A DNA stretch of 64,000 nt from positions 372,001 through 436,000 of the forward strand of contig CP087222.1 in the NCBI GenBank assembly GCA_020912385.1. Reading direction: 5' to 3'. The notes beneath the pieces are model-generated. The model was not told where the DNA came from, made no database searches, and saw nothing but the letters and a program-made list of their open reading frames with translations. How positions within the stretch are numbered: the first letter of the stretch is position 1; each line of letters opens with the position of its first letter. The position numbers were made by a program, and so were the translations under genes. Shown one piece after another: positions 10,424-21,554 of this stretch. This DNA comes from Neofusicoccum parvum (Eukaryota; Ascomycota; Dothideomycetes; Botryosphaeriales; Botryosphaeriaceae).

Positions 10424-12108
10424 ATGCGTGAAGAAGATTACAAAGAGGTGTCCAAGCACTACGGCTTCTGGTCGAGCACCGTTACGGAAAAGACTGGTAG
10501 AGCCTCGGTCCTCGAGTTTTCAGACGGGCTGGAACCACGGATCCAGAGTTTCTCTACCCCCGAAGAGCTGCGGGCATACATGAATGGCGGAAACCCGGCG
10601 CAATCTACACGTCCTTCGTCCTCGGCCTCTTCCAGTTGTTCTGTTACAAGCTCTTCTACCGTGATAGAGCCGGTTCGGCGCCTCATCATTCTCGAAGATT
10701 TGGGTGAAGGCTTCGTCACTGTCCTCGGCGCTTCGCTTCGCATCCCACCTGCGTTCTTCGATTCCCATTTTACTCTTCCAGTGAAGAATCGTGAAGTCGA
10801 CGACGAGCTTGGAGAACCACATGACCGCTCGAAGCACTGGAAGGTCAGACTTCCACAACTGCACGATATACCTGCACCCCTACGGAAGAGTATCAAAGGA
10901 TGGGAACTGGAGAAGATGAATCTTAAGCGTAGGCTCACGAAGCTTTCCGATGAAACCGAGAGCGACAGCAAGCCTGACTGGTTACTTACCTTCCACAACA
11001 TTTCTTTCTGGACACACGAGGGGGACAATGGGGATTGGACGGGTGGGTCAAACAATAACAGAGATCTTGGGAGTGGAAGCTGATGTAGCAACAGCTGTGC
11101 TCTTGGTTGATCCGATGGTCAAGGAGGTCGTGCGTGCTGGGCCCCCTAATGCAAGTCAACCTTCCACACAACTCCATAGCCCCCGCCATGTTCTGACTTC
11201 ACAAACAAAAGAAGCCCGATATCACTCTCACCCACCAAACCATCCCCACCACACCCTGCGCCTCAATGGCCCCTCTCCCAACCGCACCGACGCCCGCCCA
11301 AGCCCTCAAGAAGCATCCACCCACGACCCTCTCCGCAGGCCTCAGCCACCACGACACCCTCCTGCACCTATACACCCGCCCCTTCCCCCACGCCACCCTC
11401 ACCCACCCCCTCGCCACCACCGCGCCCTGCCGCACCCTCATCCGCCGCGCCTGGACGACCTACATAACCGCGCAGGAGAAACTGCACAACAGCTGGTTCC
11501 ACGCCGACAACTACGCGCACCTCTCTGCCGCCGCCACCTGCCCGCACTGGTCGCGCCGCGCCTACCAGAAAGCCGTGTACCAGCGCTTCGACCTGGCCGG
11601 CGCGGCGCTGCCGCTCTTCGTGTCCGCCGCCGAGTCCGTCGGCGCGGCGCTCGAGGGCGGCGCGGCTGCCGAGGGCGGCGTCGGGACGCGCGAGATGGAG
11701 GCGTGGCGGGACGTGTGGCGGCGGTTTGCGCGGCTGGATGCGCGGCTGGGGAATGCGTTGGCGAGCTATGGGGAGAGGGCGGCGGTGGAGGAGGCGTTGG
11801 CGGCGAAGGAGGGGGCGAGGAGTGTGGGGAGGGTGACGGTGGTTGCGACGGTGTTTGTTCCTTGTACGTTGGTCTGGGCGCTGTTTTCGATTGGTGGGAG
11901 GTATGCGGTTGGGGAGGAGGAGCATTGGGTGCCTTGGGTGGTCATGGTATCGGTACAGATGGTAGTATTGCTGGTGTGGTTGTGGTTCAATCGGTGTAGT
12001 GTGAAGGCGAAAGTGTCTGTGAGAATGGCAAAAGGGAAAAAGAAGACGAAGGAGGTGATACGCTTGGCGAGGATGAGGCAGAGAGATGAGGAGATGGGCT
12101 TGCTATGA
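10424..12108 (+). CDS. CorA-like membrane protein 1
   Basis: Fungal protein with a C-terminal CorA-type pair of membrane helices. Three exons are proposed: 10424-11042, 11095-11129, about 11212-12108 (516 residues). The first junction (WTG/GTGGGT...CAACAG) joins to AVLLVDPM and is matched by the paralogue at 19054-20860, which has an equivalent intron and VVLAVDPAF. The second acceptor is weak (AAAAG), so its position may move by one codon. The N-terminal half has IILEDLGEGFVTVLGASLRIPPAFF and a WKVRLPQLHD segment shared with the paralogue. Two C-terminal helices follow (TVVATVFVPCTLVWALFSI and WVVMVSVQMVVLLVWLWF), then a basic tail. The GMN signature of true Mg2+ channels is replaced by SIGG, so ion transport is doubtful. 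The second half is very GC-rich with low-complexity Ala segments. Confidence 0.75.
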
Positions 12109-12766
12109 GATCTTTCTCTCAGCTGTGGAGCGCTGGAGTTGGGTCCATACGGACTGAGATCTCTCGGTGCAAGTCTGCTATCGCGTTTTCTGTTTCTTCT
12201 CCGGCTATTTTATTTTGCAGTCATCGTTTTTGGTCATGATTTGTCGTTTCCGTTTAGCTCATCTAAAATCCTTGTTCTTCCGTGACCTCTGTCACCATAA
12301 TTTCTGTGTAAATCCGGGACCATCCGTGTCACTATCTGAAAAACAGCAGATGTTCCAGAGCATCTCTTCCACAAGGTAAGTACATTCTACAACCGAAGGG
12401 TTTCGAGATACAGATCTGTTCCAGAAACCAGAGACAAACAAAGATAATGATGCGTGCATCTGGCGATAAGTGGCGTGTTTGCAGACGAGTGTGTCTTCTG
12501 TACCAGGCTGATGGTTCTTTGATCCAACATGCTAAGCTTTACCGTCTTTCTTGCTTAATGAGCGCCACGCCAGTCCCTCGGGATACCGCTACGCCTCGAC
12601 TGCGTGCTCTTTCAACCGATAGGCCATTCTGGGCCCACCCTCTCGTTCTATATAATTAATTCAACCCTACACAGAAGTTAGCCAACAGACACAGTTTTGT
12701 CCAACCACATTCATTGCAAGCCTATACACTCTTTTGAGATTCCAACTCACCACACTCATTATAAAA
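12109..12766. other. Intergenic, promoter of the BYS1-like gene
   Basis: Spacer between two plus-strand genes. Bases 12649-12655 read TATATAA, about 110 bases before the next start codon, a good core promoter. Nothing coding is seen. Confidence 0.55.
12649..12655 (+). promoter_or_regulatory. TATA box of the BYS1-like gene
   Basis: TATATAA at 12649-12655, about 112 bases upstream of the ATG at 12767. Confidence 0.5.
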
Positions 12767-13294
12767 ATGAAGCTCTTCACCATGCTCCTCCCGCCCATCG
12801 CCCTCACCCTCGCCAGCACCGCCTCCGCCGCCATCCAAGGCAAACTCATCAACAACTGCAAGTTCCCGGTATGGGCCAAAACCACACGCGGCGGCGGGTA
12901 CGACTCGCGCGAGATGGCGAGGGTCAACCCGGGCGGCGTGTACCACGCCAAAGTCCAGACGATCAACAACGCGCCCGGGGTGGCGCTCAAGGTGCAGCCG
13001 AGCCCCGACCCGGCGTGGAGGAACGTGTACCAAGCCGAGATCGCGCAGAGCGACACGGCGGACGGCGGCGGCGGCGGCGGCTGGGCATGGTACGACCTGT
13101 CGACCGTCGACGCCGCCCCGTTCAGGGACCGCTGGCGCCGCCTCGAGGTCGCGGGCGGCCGGCCCGGCTGCCGCGTCTTGGAGTGTCCGCCCGGCCGCGC
13201 GGACTGCGAGTGGCCGGTGCCGCGGAGGGGCGAGATGGGGGATTGCAGGGCCGGGCCGGATGCTGAGGTTGTGTTTACGCTGTGCAGGAAGTAG
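12767..13294 (+). CDS. BYS1-domain (thaumatin-like) secreted protein
   Basis: Single exon, 175 residues from the ATG at 12767, which gives a clean signal peptide (MKLFTMLLPPIALTLASTASA). The frame has an upstream Met 11 codons earlier that would disrupt it. After cleavage, IQGKLINNCKFPVWAKT is the typical N-terminal strand of the BYS1/antigenic thaumatin-like family, small beta-sheet proteins secreted by ascomycetes. NPGGVYHAKVQ, ALKVQPSPD and a C-terminal run of cysteines (CRVLECPPGRADCEW, ...FTLCRK) fit disulfide-bonded folding. A Gly run lies near residue 100. Function in the family is unclear; several members are expressed in a growth-phase-specific way or in the host. Confidence 0.75.
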   Translation: MKLFTMLLPPIALTLASTASAAIQGKLINNCKFPVWAKTTRGGGYDSREMARVNPGGVYHAKVQTINNAPGVALKVQPSPDPAWRNVYQAEIAQSDTADGGGGGGWAWYDLSTVDAAPFRDRWRRLEVAGGRPGCRVLECPPGRADCEWPVPRRGEMGDCRAGPDAEVVFTLCRK

Positions 13295-14282
13295 GGGGCG
13301 GGTTGCTTGCGTGGTCGAGGTTTGCGGGCTGGGGTTTGGGTCGCTTGGGTCTTTGTCGATGCTTGCGGGCTGCTAAGTGTAGTCCTACCGCGCCGCCTTT
13401 CGTTGTCTTTGTTGATAATTCATACTCGTCTCGCCGAATCACTCTTCATGCACTAAGACAAAGTGACGGCGAACCATGAGCGGAGAAACAACTGCAGCAC
13501 TCACAGTCTGCCCCCCACTTACTCCAAAATCCCCATCATTGTGATTCAAGTATGGACACGGTTCACCGTCATAAAGCGATATCCTTCACCCTGGCGCGTA
13601 GCCGACTTCGAGACGGTGGCATCGTAGAGTAATGTGCAGATGGTGCTTTCCAGGCTTTCGAGATGCCGAGCTGCAGCTTGTAGTATAGTCCACGGACAGC
13701 TTCGCTTTCGGCAATTTCGGAGTTTGTCGACGTGCGGGGAGTATGTAATCTGTGAGATAATTTGTGGGTTCGATTGCGTAGAATCGATTGAGAGAAGTGG
13801 TAAGATTTTAAATTGCCGTCATAGTAGAGCAGCAACGGATGTAATACCAAAATGCTGTTGCCTATTCCCTTGGCTTTATTAGCTGTGGAACGAAGAACTC
13901 TCGGCGTGTGTGACAAGCAACATCACGGCCGCTGTCCAGCATGAGCAGATCAGCAAGCGCAGATACGGAATACATTGATAAGAAGGAAAAGTATTCATTC
14001 TGTGTGCCAACAACAAACAAGAATTCGAGAATGAGGTATCCGCCGCGAAGCAATTCTCCTATCCATGATCTGGTATCCCTATTTCCCTCCAAGACGCCGG
14101 TGTTGTGATTGTCGATCCCATATCCTTGAAATGCATGTCTTCTCCTAGTCAAGCATCTGTTATAGGCGAGCGGGTGCACCGATCTACCGAGTTGTGTAAA
14201 AAGAAACAATGAAGTGAGACGCAATAAACAAAAGAAAGCTAGTGGTCTGCTCTATGAGCATGGAAGTGACGTATGATTCAAG
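13295..14282. other. Intergenic, AT-richer
   Basis: 3' flanks of the BYS1-like gene (+) and of the acidic-protein gene (-). Short frames on both strands show no domain or signal. I see nothing else in it. Confidence 0.5.
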
Positions 14283-15582
14283 CTAGCCACGCTTGCCCTT
14301 GCCACCTTTTCCACCGGCGGTCTTGGCCTTGCTGGTAGCGGTCGGTGCGGCGTAGGAGCGAGTAGCCCGCTTCGGTCTGGGGGGAGGCTCATCGTCCGGA
14401 GCTGGCTCGGATGCCTTGCGCTTGCGCGAGCGTGTTCCCGCGGCTGAGGTTGCAGGCGGCTCTTCGGTATCCTTCTTCTTCCCCTTCTTAGGGCCAGAAG
14501 ACTCATCTTGCGCAGGGTTGGTGGTTGGCGGCGTAGGGGGAAGGGTAGCCTTGCTCTTGGGTTCAGACTCAGACGCCTCATCATCTCCCACGCCGGACTG
14601 TTTCTTTTCGCCGTTCTCTGGATGAGTCTTCTGCTTGGTTGCCCATTCGGCGATGTCCTTGCCTTCCGGATCCTCCTCCTCGGCCTGGTCGAACATTTCG
14701 TCGGCGAGCTCGCCGGCAATGTCATCGGCCTCATCCTCGCCGCTGAGCATTTTCAACGCGTATTTCAAGAGCGTTGACTGATCGAGACCAGCTTGTGCTG
14801 CTCCGGACGCCTCGAGGTTTTCCTGGAGGGCGCGCATGAGTGCCTGAGGATCAAGGCCACTCCCAGCAATCAGGCTCTCTAGGCCATCTCCGTCCGCTTC
14901 AGCCGAGGCAGTCTCTTCATCCATTTCCTCAGCCTTCGCAAGCTTAGAAGCGTCTCCCGAAACATCCGTGGTCTCCTCAACCTCCACAGCGGCCTTCTTC
15001 CCCTTGGCCTCCCTCGCCGCGGAGCCAAAACGCGTCCTCCAGTCCCGCAGCAGGGCGAACGACTCCTTGGGCTCCTCGCTCAGCGCTCTCGGGCCTTCAA
15101 AGTCCTGCTTGACGCGCTCCTCCCGCGACTGCCAGAGCACCGTCGGCAGCTTGTCGCCGGGCTGGTCGACGGCAGCGCTGAGCTGGCGGCCGTGCGCGCC
15201 CTTGCGCTTCTTCTGCGACGGGCCGCCCTGTGCGGCCTTCTTCCTCTTCTTCGGGCCCGACTGGTTCTTGTTGGAGGCATTCGTCTTGGAGGAGGGCTTG
15301 ACGTCGTTCCAGCCGTCCGAGTTGTATTCGATGTCGACCCAGTACTCGAAGTAGTCGGAGTTGTAGCCGGAGCCGTCGAGGTCGTACTCGCGCGGGGGAG
15401 GGGACGCGATGGCGCGCTCGGCAAGGTCGTCCTGCGAGAGAGCGGTCAGAATCAATTGGGGGATTGCGGGCGGGAGTGAGATGGCGGAGGGCACGTACGG
15501 CGAGGTGGTCCTCCTCGGCGATGTACAGCCAGCCGTCGTCATAGAGATCGAACTCGTCCGAATCGTAGCCGTAGTCGGACAT
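14283..15582 (-). CDS. Acidic/basic nuclear-type hypothetical protein
   Basis: Two exons (15499-15582 and 14283-15431; GTACGT donor, TCTCGCAG acceptor) give 410 residues. Exon 1 codes MSDYGYDSDEFDLYDDGWLY; exon 2 continues with DDLAERAIASPPP and SDYFEYWVDIEYNSDGW. Next comes a lysine-rich segment (GPKKRKKAAQGGPSQKKRK) and LPTVLWQSREERVKQDFEG, LLRDWRTRFG. The rest is acidic and disordered, with a short helical unit (LDPQALMRALQENLEASG). The C-terminus has RSRKRK, PKRATRS and a GKGGKGKRG end. Basic clusters suggest nuclear localisation. I do not recognise a catalytic or named domain. It is divergent from the carboxylase gene with about 630 bases between the start codons. Confidence 0.75.
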
Positions 15583-16217
15583 GATGGCGGGAGCGGCGGC
15601 TTGGCGGGAAAGCAAGCAAGTCCAGCGGGCGACGCGTCGGCGGGCTTGGGGCGGCGGAGCTCAGGACGCGATGGTGGTCATTCCTCGGAGCGCGACGCGC
15701 GACAACACATGCGGCGGCGGGTCAGCGGCGGGCGGGGTAGGCGACGGCAGAAACGAGGGCGGCGGCGCGGCGGCAACGGCGACTGCAGACGTTGGGGGCT
15801 CTGTGACCGGAGGCTGCGCGTGCGGCAAGGCTCTCTGCGGTGGTTGCGGGTGTCGGAGCTGGGGTCGGGTCATTGGCTGTCGGGGCTGGCGGGCGTCATG
15901 GCGGACGTGCCAGGGAGACGCTGGAGGTGTGCGACGGTGGACGGGCGCCCGCTCAGTCCATCGCCCCGTGACGCTCGAGAGACGTTACCTCTGCGGCTCG
16001 AGGAGGGAGGCCGCGCGAGCACGCATCCATCGCACAGGCTCAGGCGCAGGCAGAGCAGAGCGAGGCAGCTCGATGTCTTCCCCGCTCGGGTAGCCGCGGC
16101 ATAGCCCGCCAGCCCGTCCCCAATCCGGGGTACATCACCAACGACGCCCTGGGGGAGCCCGCCGGCTGCTCGTTCTCCAGACTCCCTCCCTCCCCTCGCA
16201 GCGAGCTGGATCGCACC
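15583..16217. promoter_or_regulatory. Shared divergent promoter
   Basis: Only non-coding space between the start codons of the acidic nuclear-type protein (-) and the carboxylase subunit (+). It is GC-rich without an obvious TATA box. Long open frames across it lack domains and are compositional. Confidence 0.5.
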
Positions 16218-18418
16218 ATGTCGGCACTCCCACGGCTGCGCGGCGTGCGCAACACCGCCCGCGTGCTCAACCACCGCGCCCAGGCTACCCGGCGCAGCCA
16301 CGCCTCAGCCGCTGCCGCATCCAGCACCACAACGCCATTGACCTCCGTCTTGATTGCCAACAGAGGCGAAATTGCTCTCCGCGTGGGCCGTACCGCCTCC
16401 GAGTACGGCATCCGGACCACCACTCTCTACACCGATCCCGACGCCCATTCCCAGCACGCCCTCAGCTCGCCCTTCGCCGTCAACCTCGGCGAGCCCAGCG
16501 CCTACCTGGATGGCGACCGCATCATCGAGGTCGCCAAGAAGGAGGGATGCCAAGGAATCCACCCGGGCTACGGCTTCCTCAGCGAGAACCCCGTCTTTGC
16601 CCGGAAATGCCAAGAGGCAGGGCTGACCTTCATCGGCCCGCCGTGGGAAGCCATCGAAGCCATGGGCAGCAAGAGCAGGAGCAAAGAGATCATGACTGCT
16701 GCCGGTGTCCCCTGCATTCCCGGCTACCACGGCTCCAACCAGGACCCTGAATTCCTCAAGCAAGAGGCTGAGAAGATTGGCTACCCCGTGCTGCTGAAGG
16801 CCGTAAAGGGTGGCGGTGGAAAGGGCATGCGTATCGTCAAGACCCCGGATGAGTTCCTGGACCAGCTGGAGTCGGCAAAGTCTGAAGCCAGGAATTCATT
16901 CGGTGATGACATCATGCTTGTTGAGAAGTACATCACCACGCCGCGTCATATCGAAGTCCAGGTCTTTGCAGATAAGTACGGGAACAGCGTAGCGCTTGGC
17001 GAGCGTGACTGCAGCATCCAGCGCCGCCATCAAAAGATCCTTGAAGAGTCACCTGCACCGCATTTGGATGAAGCCATCAGGCAGGATCTGTGGGAGAAGG
17101 CGAGAGCAGCTGCGTTGGCTGTCAAGTATGAAGGCGCCGGCACTGTGGAATTCATCTTTGACAACGAAACTAACGAGTTCTTCTTCATGGAGATGAACAC
17201 CCGTCTGCAAGTCGAGCACCCAGTGACCGAGATGGTGACCGGCGAGGATCTCGTCCGTTGGCAGCTCATTGTAGCAGAAGGCGGCAAACTGCCTCTGACG
17301 CAAGCAGATGTTGAAAAGCAGATTGCCCAGCGAGGCCACGCCATCGAAGCACGTATCTACGCGGAGAACCCAGATATGAATTTCATCCCGGACTCTGGAA
17401 AGCTACTCCATCTCCGCATCCCCCAAACGTCAGCAACGGTCCGCGTAGACGCAGGCTTCGTTGAAGGCGACGAAGTCTCCAGCCACTACGACCCCATGAT
17501 CGCAAAGCTCATCGTACAAGGTCCAACCCGCGCCGCCGCCCTCCAGAAGCTCCGCATGGCGCTAGAAGAGTACGAGATCGCCGGGCCGATCACGAACATC
17601 GAGTTCCTGAAGCGGATCTGCGTGAGCCCAGCCTTCGTCGCCGGCGACGTCGAGACCGGCTACATCCAAAAGCACCACACCGAGCTCTTCGCCAAGCACC
17701 CCACGCCTCCCGAAGCCCTCGCCCAAGCCGCCATCGGCACGCTCCTCCAGGAAACCCAAGCCCGCCCCACCGCGCCCGCCACGACCCTCGGCTTCGGCGA
17801 CGGCTTCCAGGCGCGCGAAGTCCACCTCGTCGAAATCGACCCCTCGGCCGCGACCACCGGCGGCGCCACCGGTGCCCCCACCGCCGTCCGCGTCCGCCTC
17901 ACCGCGCCCAACACCTTCTCCGTCGCGGTCGGCGACACGACGTTCGGCCCCGTCACCGCGTCGCTCGACGCCGCCGCCGCGACGCTGACGTCCTGGTTCC
18001 CGCATACGCGCCTCAGCACGCGGCTGGTGCGGGCCGGCGACGAGCTCACGCTGTTCCAGCAGGGGCGCCGGTTCCGGCTGCGGCTGGCGGCGCCGGCGTG
18101 GGTGGCGCGCGCGGTCGGGGCCGGCGCCGGCGGCGCGAAGAGCAGCGTCGTGGCGCCCATGCCGTGCAAGGTGCTGCGCGTCGAGGTGCGCGAGGGCGAC
18201 GCCGTCGCCGCCGGGCAGGCGCTGGTCGTCATCGAGAGCATGAAGATGGAGACGGTCATCCGCAGCCCGCTGGATGGCGTGGTGAGGCGGGTCGTGCATG
18301 GGCAGGGGGTAAGTCGGAGGCGCGGTTTTGTGGGCGGATCGGCGCTAATGTTCGGCAGGATCTTTGCAAGGCGGGGACCGCGTTGGTGGAGTTTGAGGAG
18401 GAGGAGGGTGGGGAGTGA
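16218..18418 (+). CDS. mccA: 3-Methylcrotonyl-CoA carboxylase, biotin-carrying alpha subunit
   Basis: ATP-dependent biotin carboxylase of mitochondrial leucine breakdown. It charges biotin with CO2 for carboxylation of 3-methylcrotonyl-CoA together with the beta subunit. Exons 16218-18308 and 18359-18418 give 716 residues. Residues 1-35 are Arg/Ala/Ser-rich, a likely mitochondrial presequence. The biotin-carboxylase domain starts at SVLIANRGEIALRV and contains GIHPGYGFLSEN, the ATP-grasp loop GGGGKGMR (about residue 198), ERDCSIQRRHQK, FMEMNTRLQVEHPVTE and EARIYAENP. A BT-type linker follows, then the biotinyl domain with APMPCKVL and ESMKMET, whose lysine (residue 676) should carry biotin. 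The last exon adds DLCKAGTALVEFE. Length and domain order fit MCC alpha rather than pyruvate or acetyl-CoA carboxylase. Confidence 0.93.
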
Positions 18419-19053
18419 GGGGGTAGTGTGGTTGGTGGGGAAGGGGTTGAGGTGCTGTTCGGCTGTTGACTCTAGATTCCAGAGACTTTTGTGCCTCCTT
18501 CAGGGGAGTGGCCGCGGCGCTTGTTTGTCAAAAGCAATGCTTTATCGTGATCGCATTCGTCGTCCATACGAGAGATTTCAAGCAAAGTATGCAATAATCA
18601 CCTGCCCGTTCACATGCCGTCCGTCCTTACCTACAACATCGACTCTGCGGGTACTATAATGACCAAAGTGAGACAAATCTATGTTTCTATGCACAAATTA
18701 CCTAGAATGTTGATGTGGGGACATCATTTACCTCCTAGGAAAGACAACCAGACAGGGGTCTGAAAGTTGCTTTTGAACAAGCTGAGAGCCTCCCGGAAAG
18801 TCGAGATGATCTGCTGATTAATCGGTCAAGTATCCGCTTATTCACGCTTCGCTATCAATTTCTTACATCCTGTGAAAGGTTTTGGTTGGCCGAATGTGTC
18901 GCGCTACTCGCCATATGCAGCCCAGATGTGCAGGTGGCTTTTGGGGGCCGTGTTGTATGTTTTGCGCCACCGCCAGCCTGGTACCCCGCACAAACGTGTT
19001 ATAAAGATCATTGAAGCCCTAGCCTTACAGAGGCGTCGAAACGCAAGGTTAAA
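18419..19053. other. Intergenic
   Basis: 3' flank of the carboxylase gene and promoter of CorA-like gene 2. The frame continuing past the carboxylase donor site is read-through. No other signal is seen. Confidence 0.5.
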
Positions 19054-20860
19054 ATGGCCTCCTCAAGCGACGAAGGTAAGACAGCTGTGTCTGGTTTTCA
19101 GACTAAGTACATTGGCTGACCCGATCAGAGACTTCCTCGTTCGAAACCCTTTCGCCTTTGGAGCGCTATCGTGCCCTCTACGCAGAAACAGACGAGTGGG
19201 CGAAGTCAGCTAACATAACGTACGATCCATACGAAGACTACTCGGTGCGCAAGAAGCCAGGCCGCACGCGCGTGTGCATCATCAGGTTCCCGCATGAACA
19301 GCCGGTGGAGGTTGAACAGATTCAATCTCCGGATAGCCTGCATGAGCTCCTAAACCGAGAGGAAGCCGGAGCTGACAGTTCTATTGTGTGTCGCCAAATG
19401 ATTCTCGTGGAAGATTTGGATCCCCGGTACGTGGAGGTGTTAGGGACGAGCCTTGGGATTCCTCCACTTTTCTTTGTGCTGCAAAGCCAAATGGGTGACA
19501 TGGCCATCACGGATGAAGATTGCAAAGACTATGATCCGGCGCAATACTGGAGGATCGAAGTTCCGCAGGTACACAATGTGATGACGGAACAACGCTCTGC
19601 CAACGCGCTTGGTCTCGAGCCTACATTTGCAAAGCGCTTGGTGACGACATTTCCGGAAAAAGAATGGCACCTTTCTGATCACCCTGTGTCTTTTTGGGCG
19701 TCGAAAGATAATGAGTCTTGGACAGGTAAAGGCAATGGGACAGATCGGGGTCAAATGTGCTTTAGCTAATAGATCTGAGACAGTTGTCCTTGCCGTTGAT
19801 CCTGCATTCAAGCAGGCGTACAAGTTTGAAACCCGTCAGGTAGTATCGCAATAATACCTCTTTGTCGTGGCCACACTGACACGAGTATTTTTATCCAGAT
19901 GGTAGAACTGGAAAACGAAATCCTACCCTCTACTTCACGTATATTGATGAATGCCTTGAGACTCGACAGCCTTGGACATGCTCACCAGGGAGAAATAGGG
20001 GACCGGACATTCTCGCATAATTCCATGTTCGACCGAATAGTGAATATGTACCGCAAACACCCAGTACTGGCAACCGAGGACCCACATCAGCCACAGGCCT
20101 CTGCAGTGCTCTCATCTGCTCAATGTTTCGCGTAGCCACGACTGGATACGTAGTAAACGTCGGCGAGGTCTGGTTCCGAGAATGGGGAGCCCACGAGCTC
20201 CACGCGACGCCTGATGGTCGAACGCATGCAGCTCAGAGTTGGGTTGGAGAGAATTACGTCGAACTCATGCAGTCCAGATACAGAATACAGTGCCTCAAAT
20301 ATTCTTTCCAGGAAGCTGCGTTTGTATTCGGAATAGACCCAACCGACCACAGAGCGAAGGATCGGGAAAGGAGAACATGGTACACCACGTACAAGCAAAT
20401 GCTGTTCCTAGAAGATTTGATGGAAGATATGATTGCGACATATGTCCAGCGGGGCGCGGTTGAGCAAAGTGTCTTAGCGAACGAGCAGGCTCGCGGCGTC
20501 GGAAGGCTGACCATACTGGCTTCCATTCTCGTTCCTTTCTCAGTTGTTGCTGGGATCTTCTCGATGAATGGCAGCTTCGCCGCTGGGGAAGATCTTTTCT
20601 ACGTTTTCTGGGTCATCGTTATTCCGATTTCTGCTGGTCTTATTCTTTGGGCATTTTCTGCTAGGATCAAGGCGGTTGCGATCAAAGAAGGTATTGCTGG
20701 TCTACTTCGGATTTGTGGCAGATGGCTCTACCGGGTTCTCAAGGCGCCGTTCCGATTGGTGGCGTGGCTTTTCGGTCGACTGAAGAGGCGATATCGCAAC
20801 TGGCGAATTCCTCAAAGTCATGCGAGCGAGTCTTCTGCGTATTCACTAGACTCTGTATGA
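19054..20860 (+). CDS. CorA-like membrane protein 2
   Basis: Paralogue of the 10424-12108 gene. Five exons: 19054-19075, 19129-19725, 19784-19839, 19899-20047, 20107-20860 (525 residues). Exon 1 codes MASSSDE and joins to ETSSFETLSPLERYRALYAE. Shared landmarks with gene 1 are MILVEDLDPRYVEVLGTSLGIPPLFF, YWRIEVPQVH, HPVSFWASKDNESWTG and VVLAVDPAF. The C-terminus has two membrane helices, LTILASILVPFSVVAGIFSMNG and YVFWVIVIPISAGLILWAF, with SMN where CorA channels have GMN, then a basic tail. The exon 4/5 junction (GTACCG donor, CTGCAG acceptor) is inferred from frame and from the gene 1 alignment, and is the weakest border. Likely a plasma- or organelle-membrane protein; Mg2+ transport is not proven for this fungal clade. 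Confidence 0.82.
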
Positions 20861-21257
20861 TATACTTTCGTTGGTGAAAGCAAGGACTCAAGTCATTAAA
20901 CTCTTCACCAATAAAAGTGAAACATTGTGGGTACTGTGCCAAACGAAATGGTGTGCACATATTAGACGAGCTGACAGACATGCTGCACATGCACTGATGG
21001 CCCGCTTCAAATAAGTTGGACCAGGCGCTGAAGAATTAGCATTGGAACAACAATGTTCTGGAATCCATTGCCGGGATGTTTCTCCTTGATGCACGATGTC
21101 GCGGACGAGAACTGGAAGAATTGAACGTTGGTGTAATTGACCACGGTCATATAACATTGAATCTCGGACACGTATGCCCACACTGAATCCCCAATCCTAA
21201 AACCTTTGCGCCCACCAATCGTGTCTTATCATCTGCGATGTATCTCGGTCCCCGGTC
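20861..21257. other. Intergenic, convergent
   Basis: 3' flanks of CorA-like gene 2 and of the small CaaX-peptide gene. No coding signal is seen. Confidence 0.5.
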
Positions 21258-21380
21258 TTACATGACCACGCACCAGCAGGACTCCTCGCAGCCGCAGCAG
21301 CCGCACTCCTCTCCGCAGCCCATGGTCGTGGGCTTGGGCTTGATGATGGACTTGATGCTCGAAGCGGCGCTGCCAGGCAT
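21258..21380 (-). CDS. 40-aa Cys-rich CaaX peptide, candidate a-factor-like pheromone precursor
   Basis: Forty codons, ATG at 21378-21380, stop TAA at 21258-21260. The N-terminal half is MPGSAASS, then IKSIIKPKPTTM, polar and basic. The C-terminal half is GCGEECGCCGCEESCWC followed by VVM, so the last four residues C-V-V-M form a CaaX box for farnesylation, proteolysis and carboxymethylation. Ascomycete a-factor-type pheromone precursors are short, often start MPS-x-AAS, have a TTM-like segment before the mature part, and end in CVVM or a similar box. This layout matches. What is odd is the mature part, with seven Cys in 17 residues before the last three; known a-factors have one. Alternatives are a lipid-anchored metallothionein-like peptide or a membrane cysteine-rich peptide. 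A TATA-like box and a dense GCTG cluster lie upstream. Confidence 0.7.
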   Translation of the reverse strand: MPGSAASSIKSIIKPKPTTMGCGEECGCCGCEESCWCVVM

Positions 21381-21554
21381 TTTGGAAGGTGGGTGGGTGG
21401 TTTTGGTTGAGAGTAGAGTGCTGGAGAGGACAATCAGTAGCAGTTCATCGCAGAGAAAGAAAGCAGTGGACAAACATACAGAGAAGGTTGGTTGTCGGAA
21501 GGTAGAACGGCTGAGGGGCGTCGCAGTAGAGAGAGTTGGATTGAAGGTGGAGAG

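Noticed and set aside
15409..16104. Plus-strand 231-codon frame before the carboxylase
   Set aside because: Overlaps exon 1 of the divergent gene and the promoter; Arg/Gly-rich, no domain.
17562..18299. Minus-strand frame of 245 codons over the carboxylase
   Set aside because: Antisense shadow of the GC-rich BT and biotinyl region; low-complexity Arg/Gly/Ala protein without a domain.
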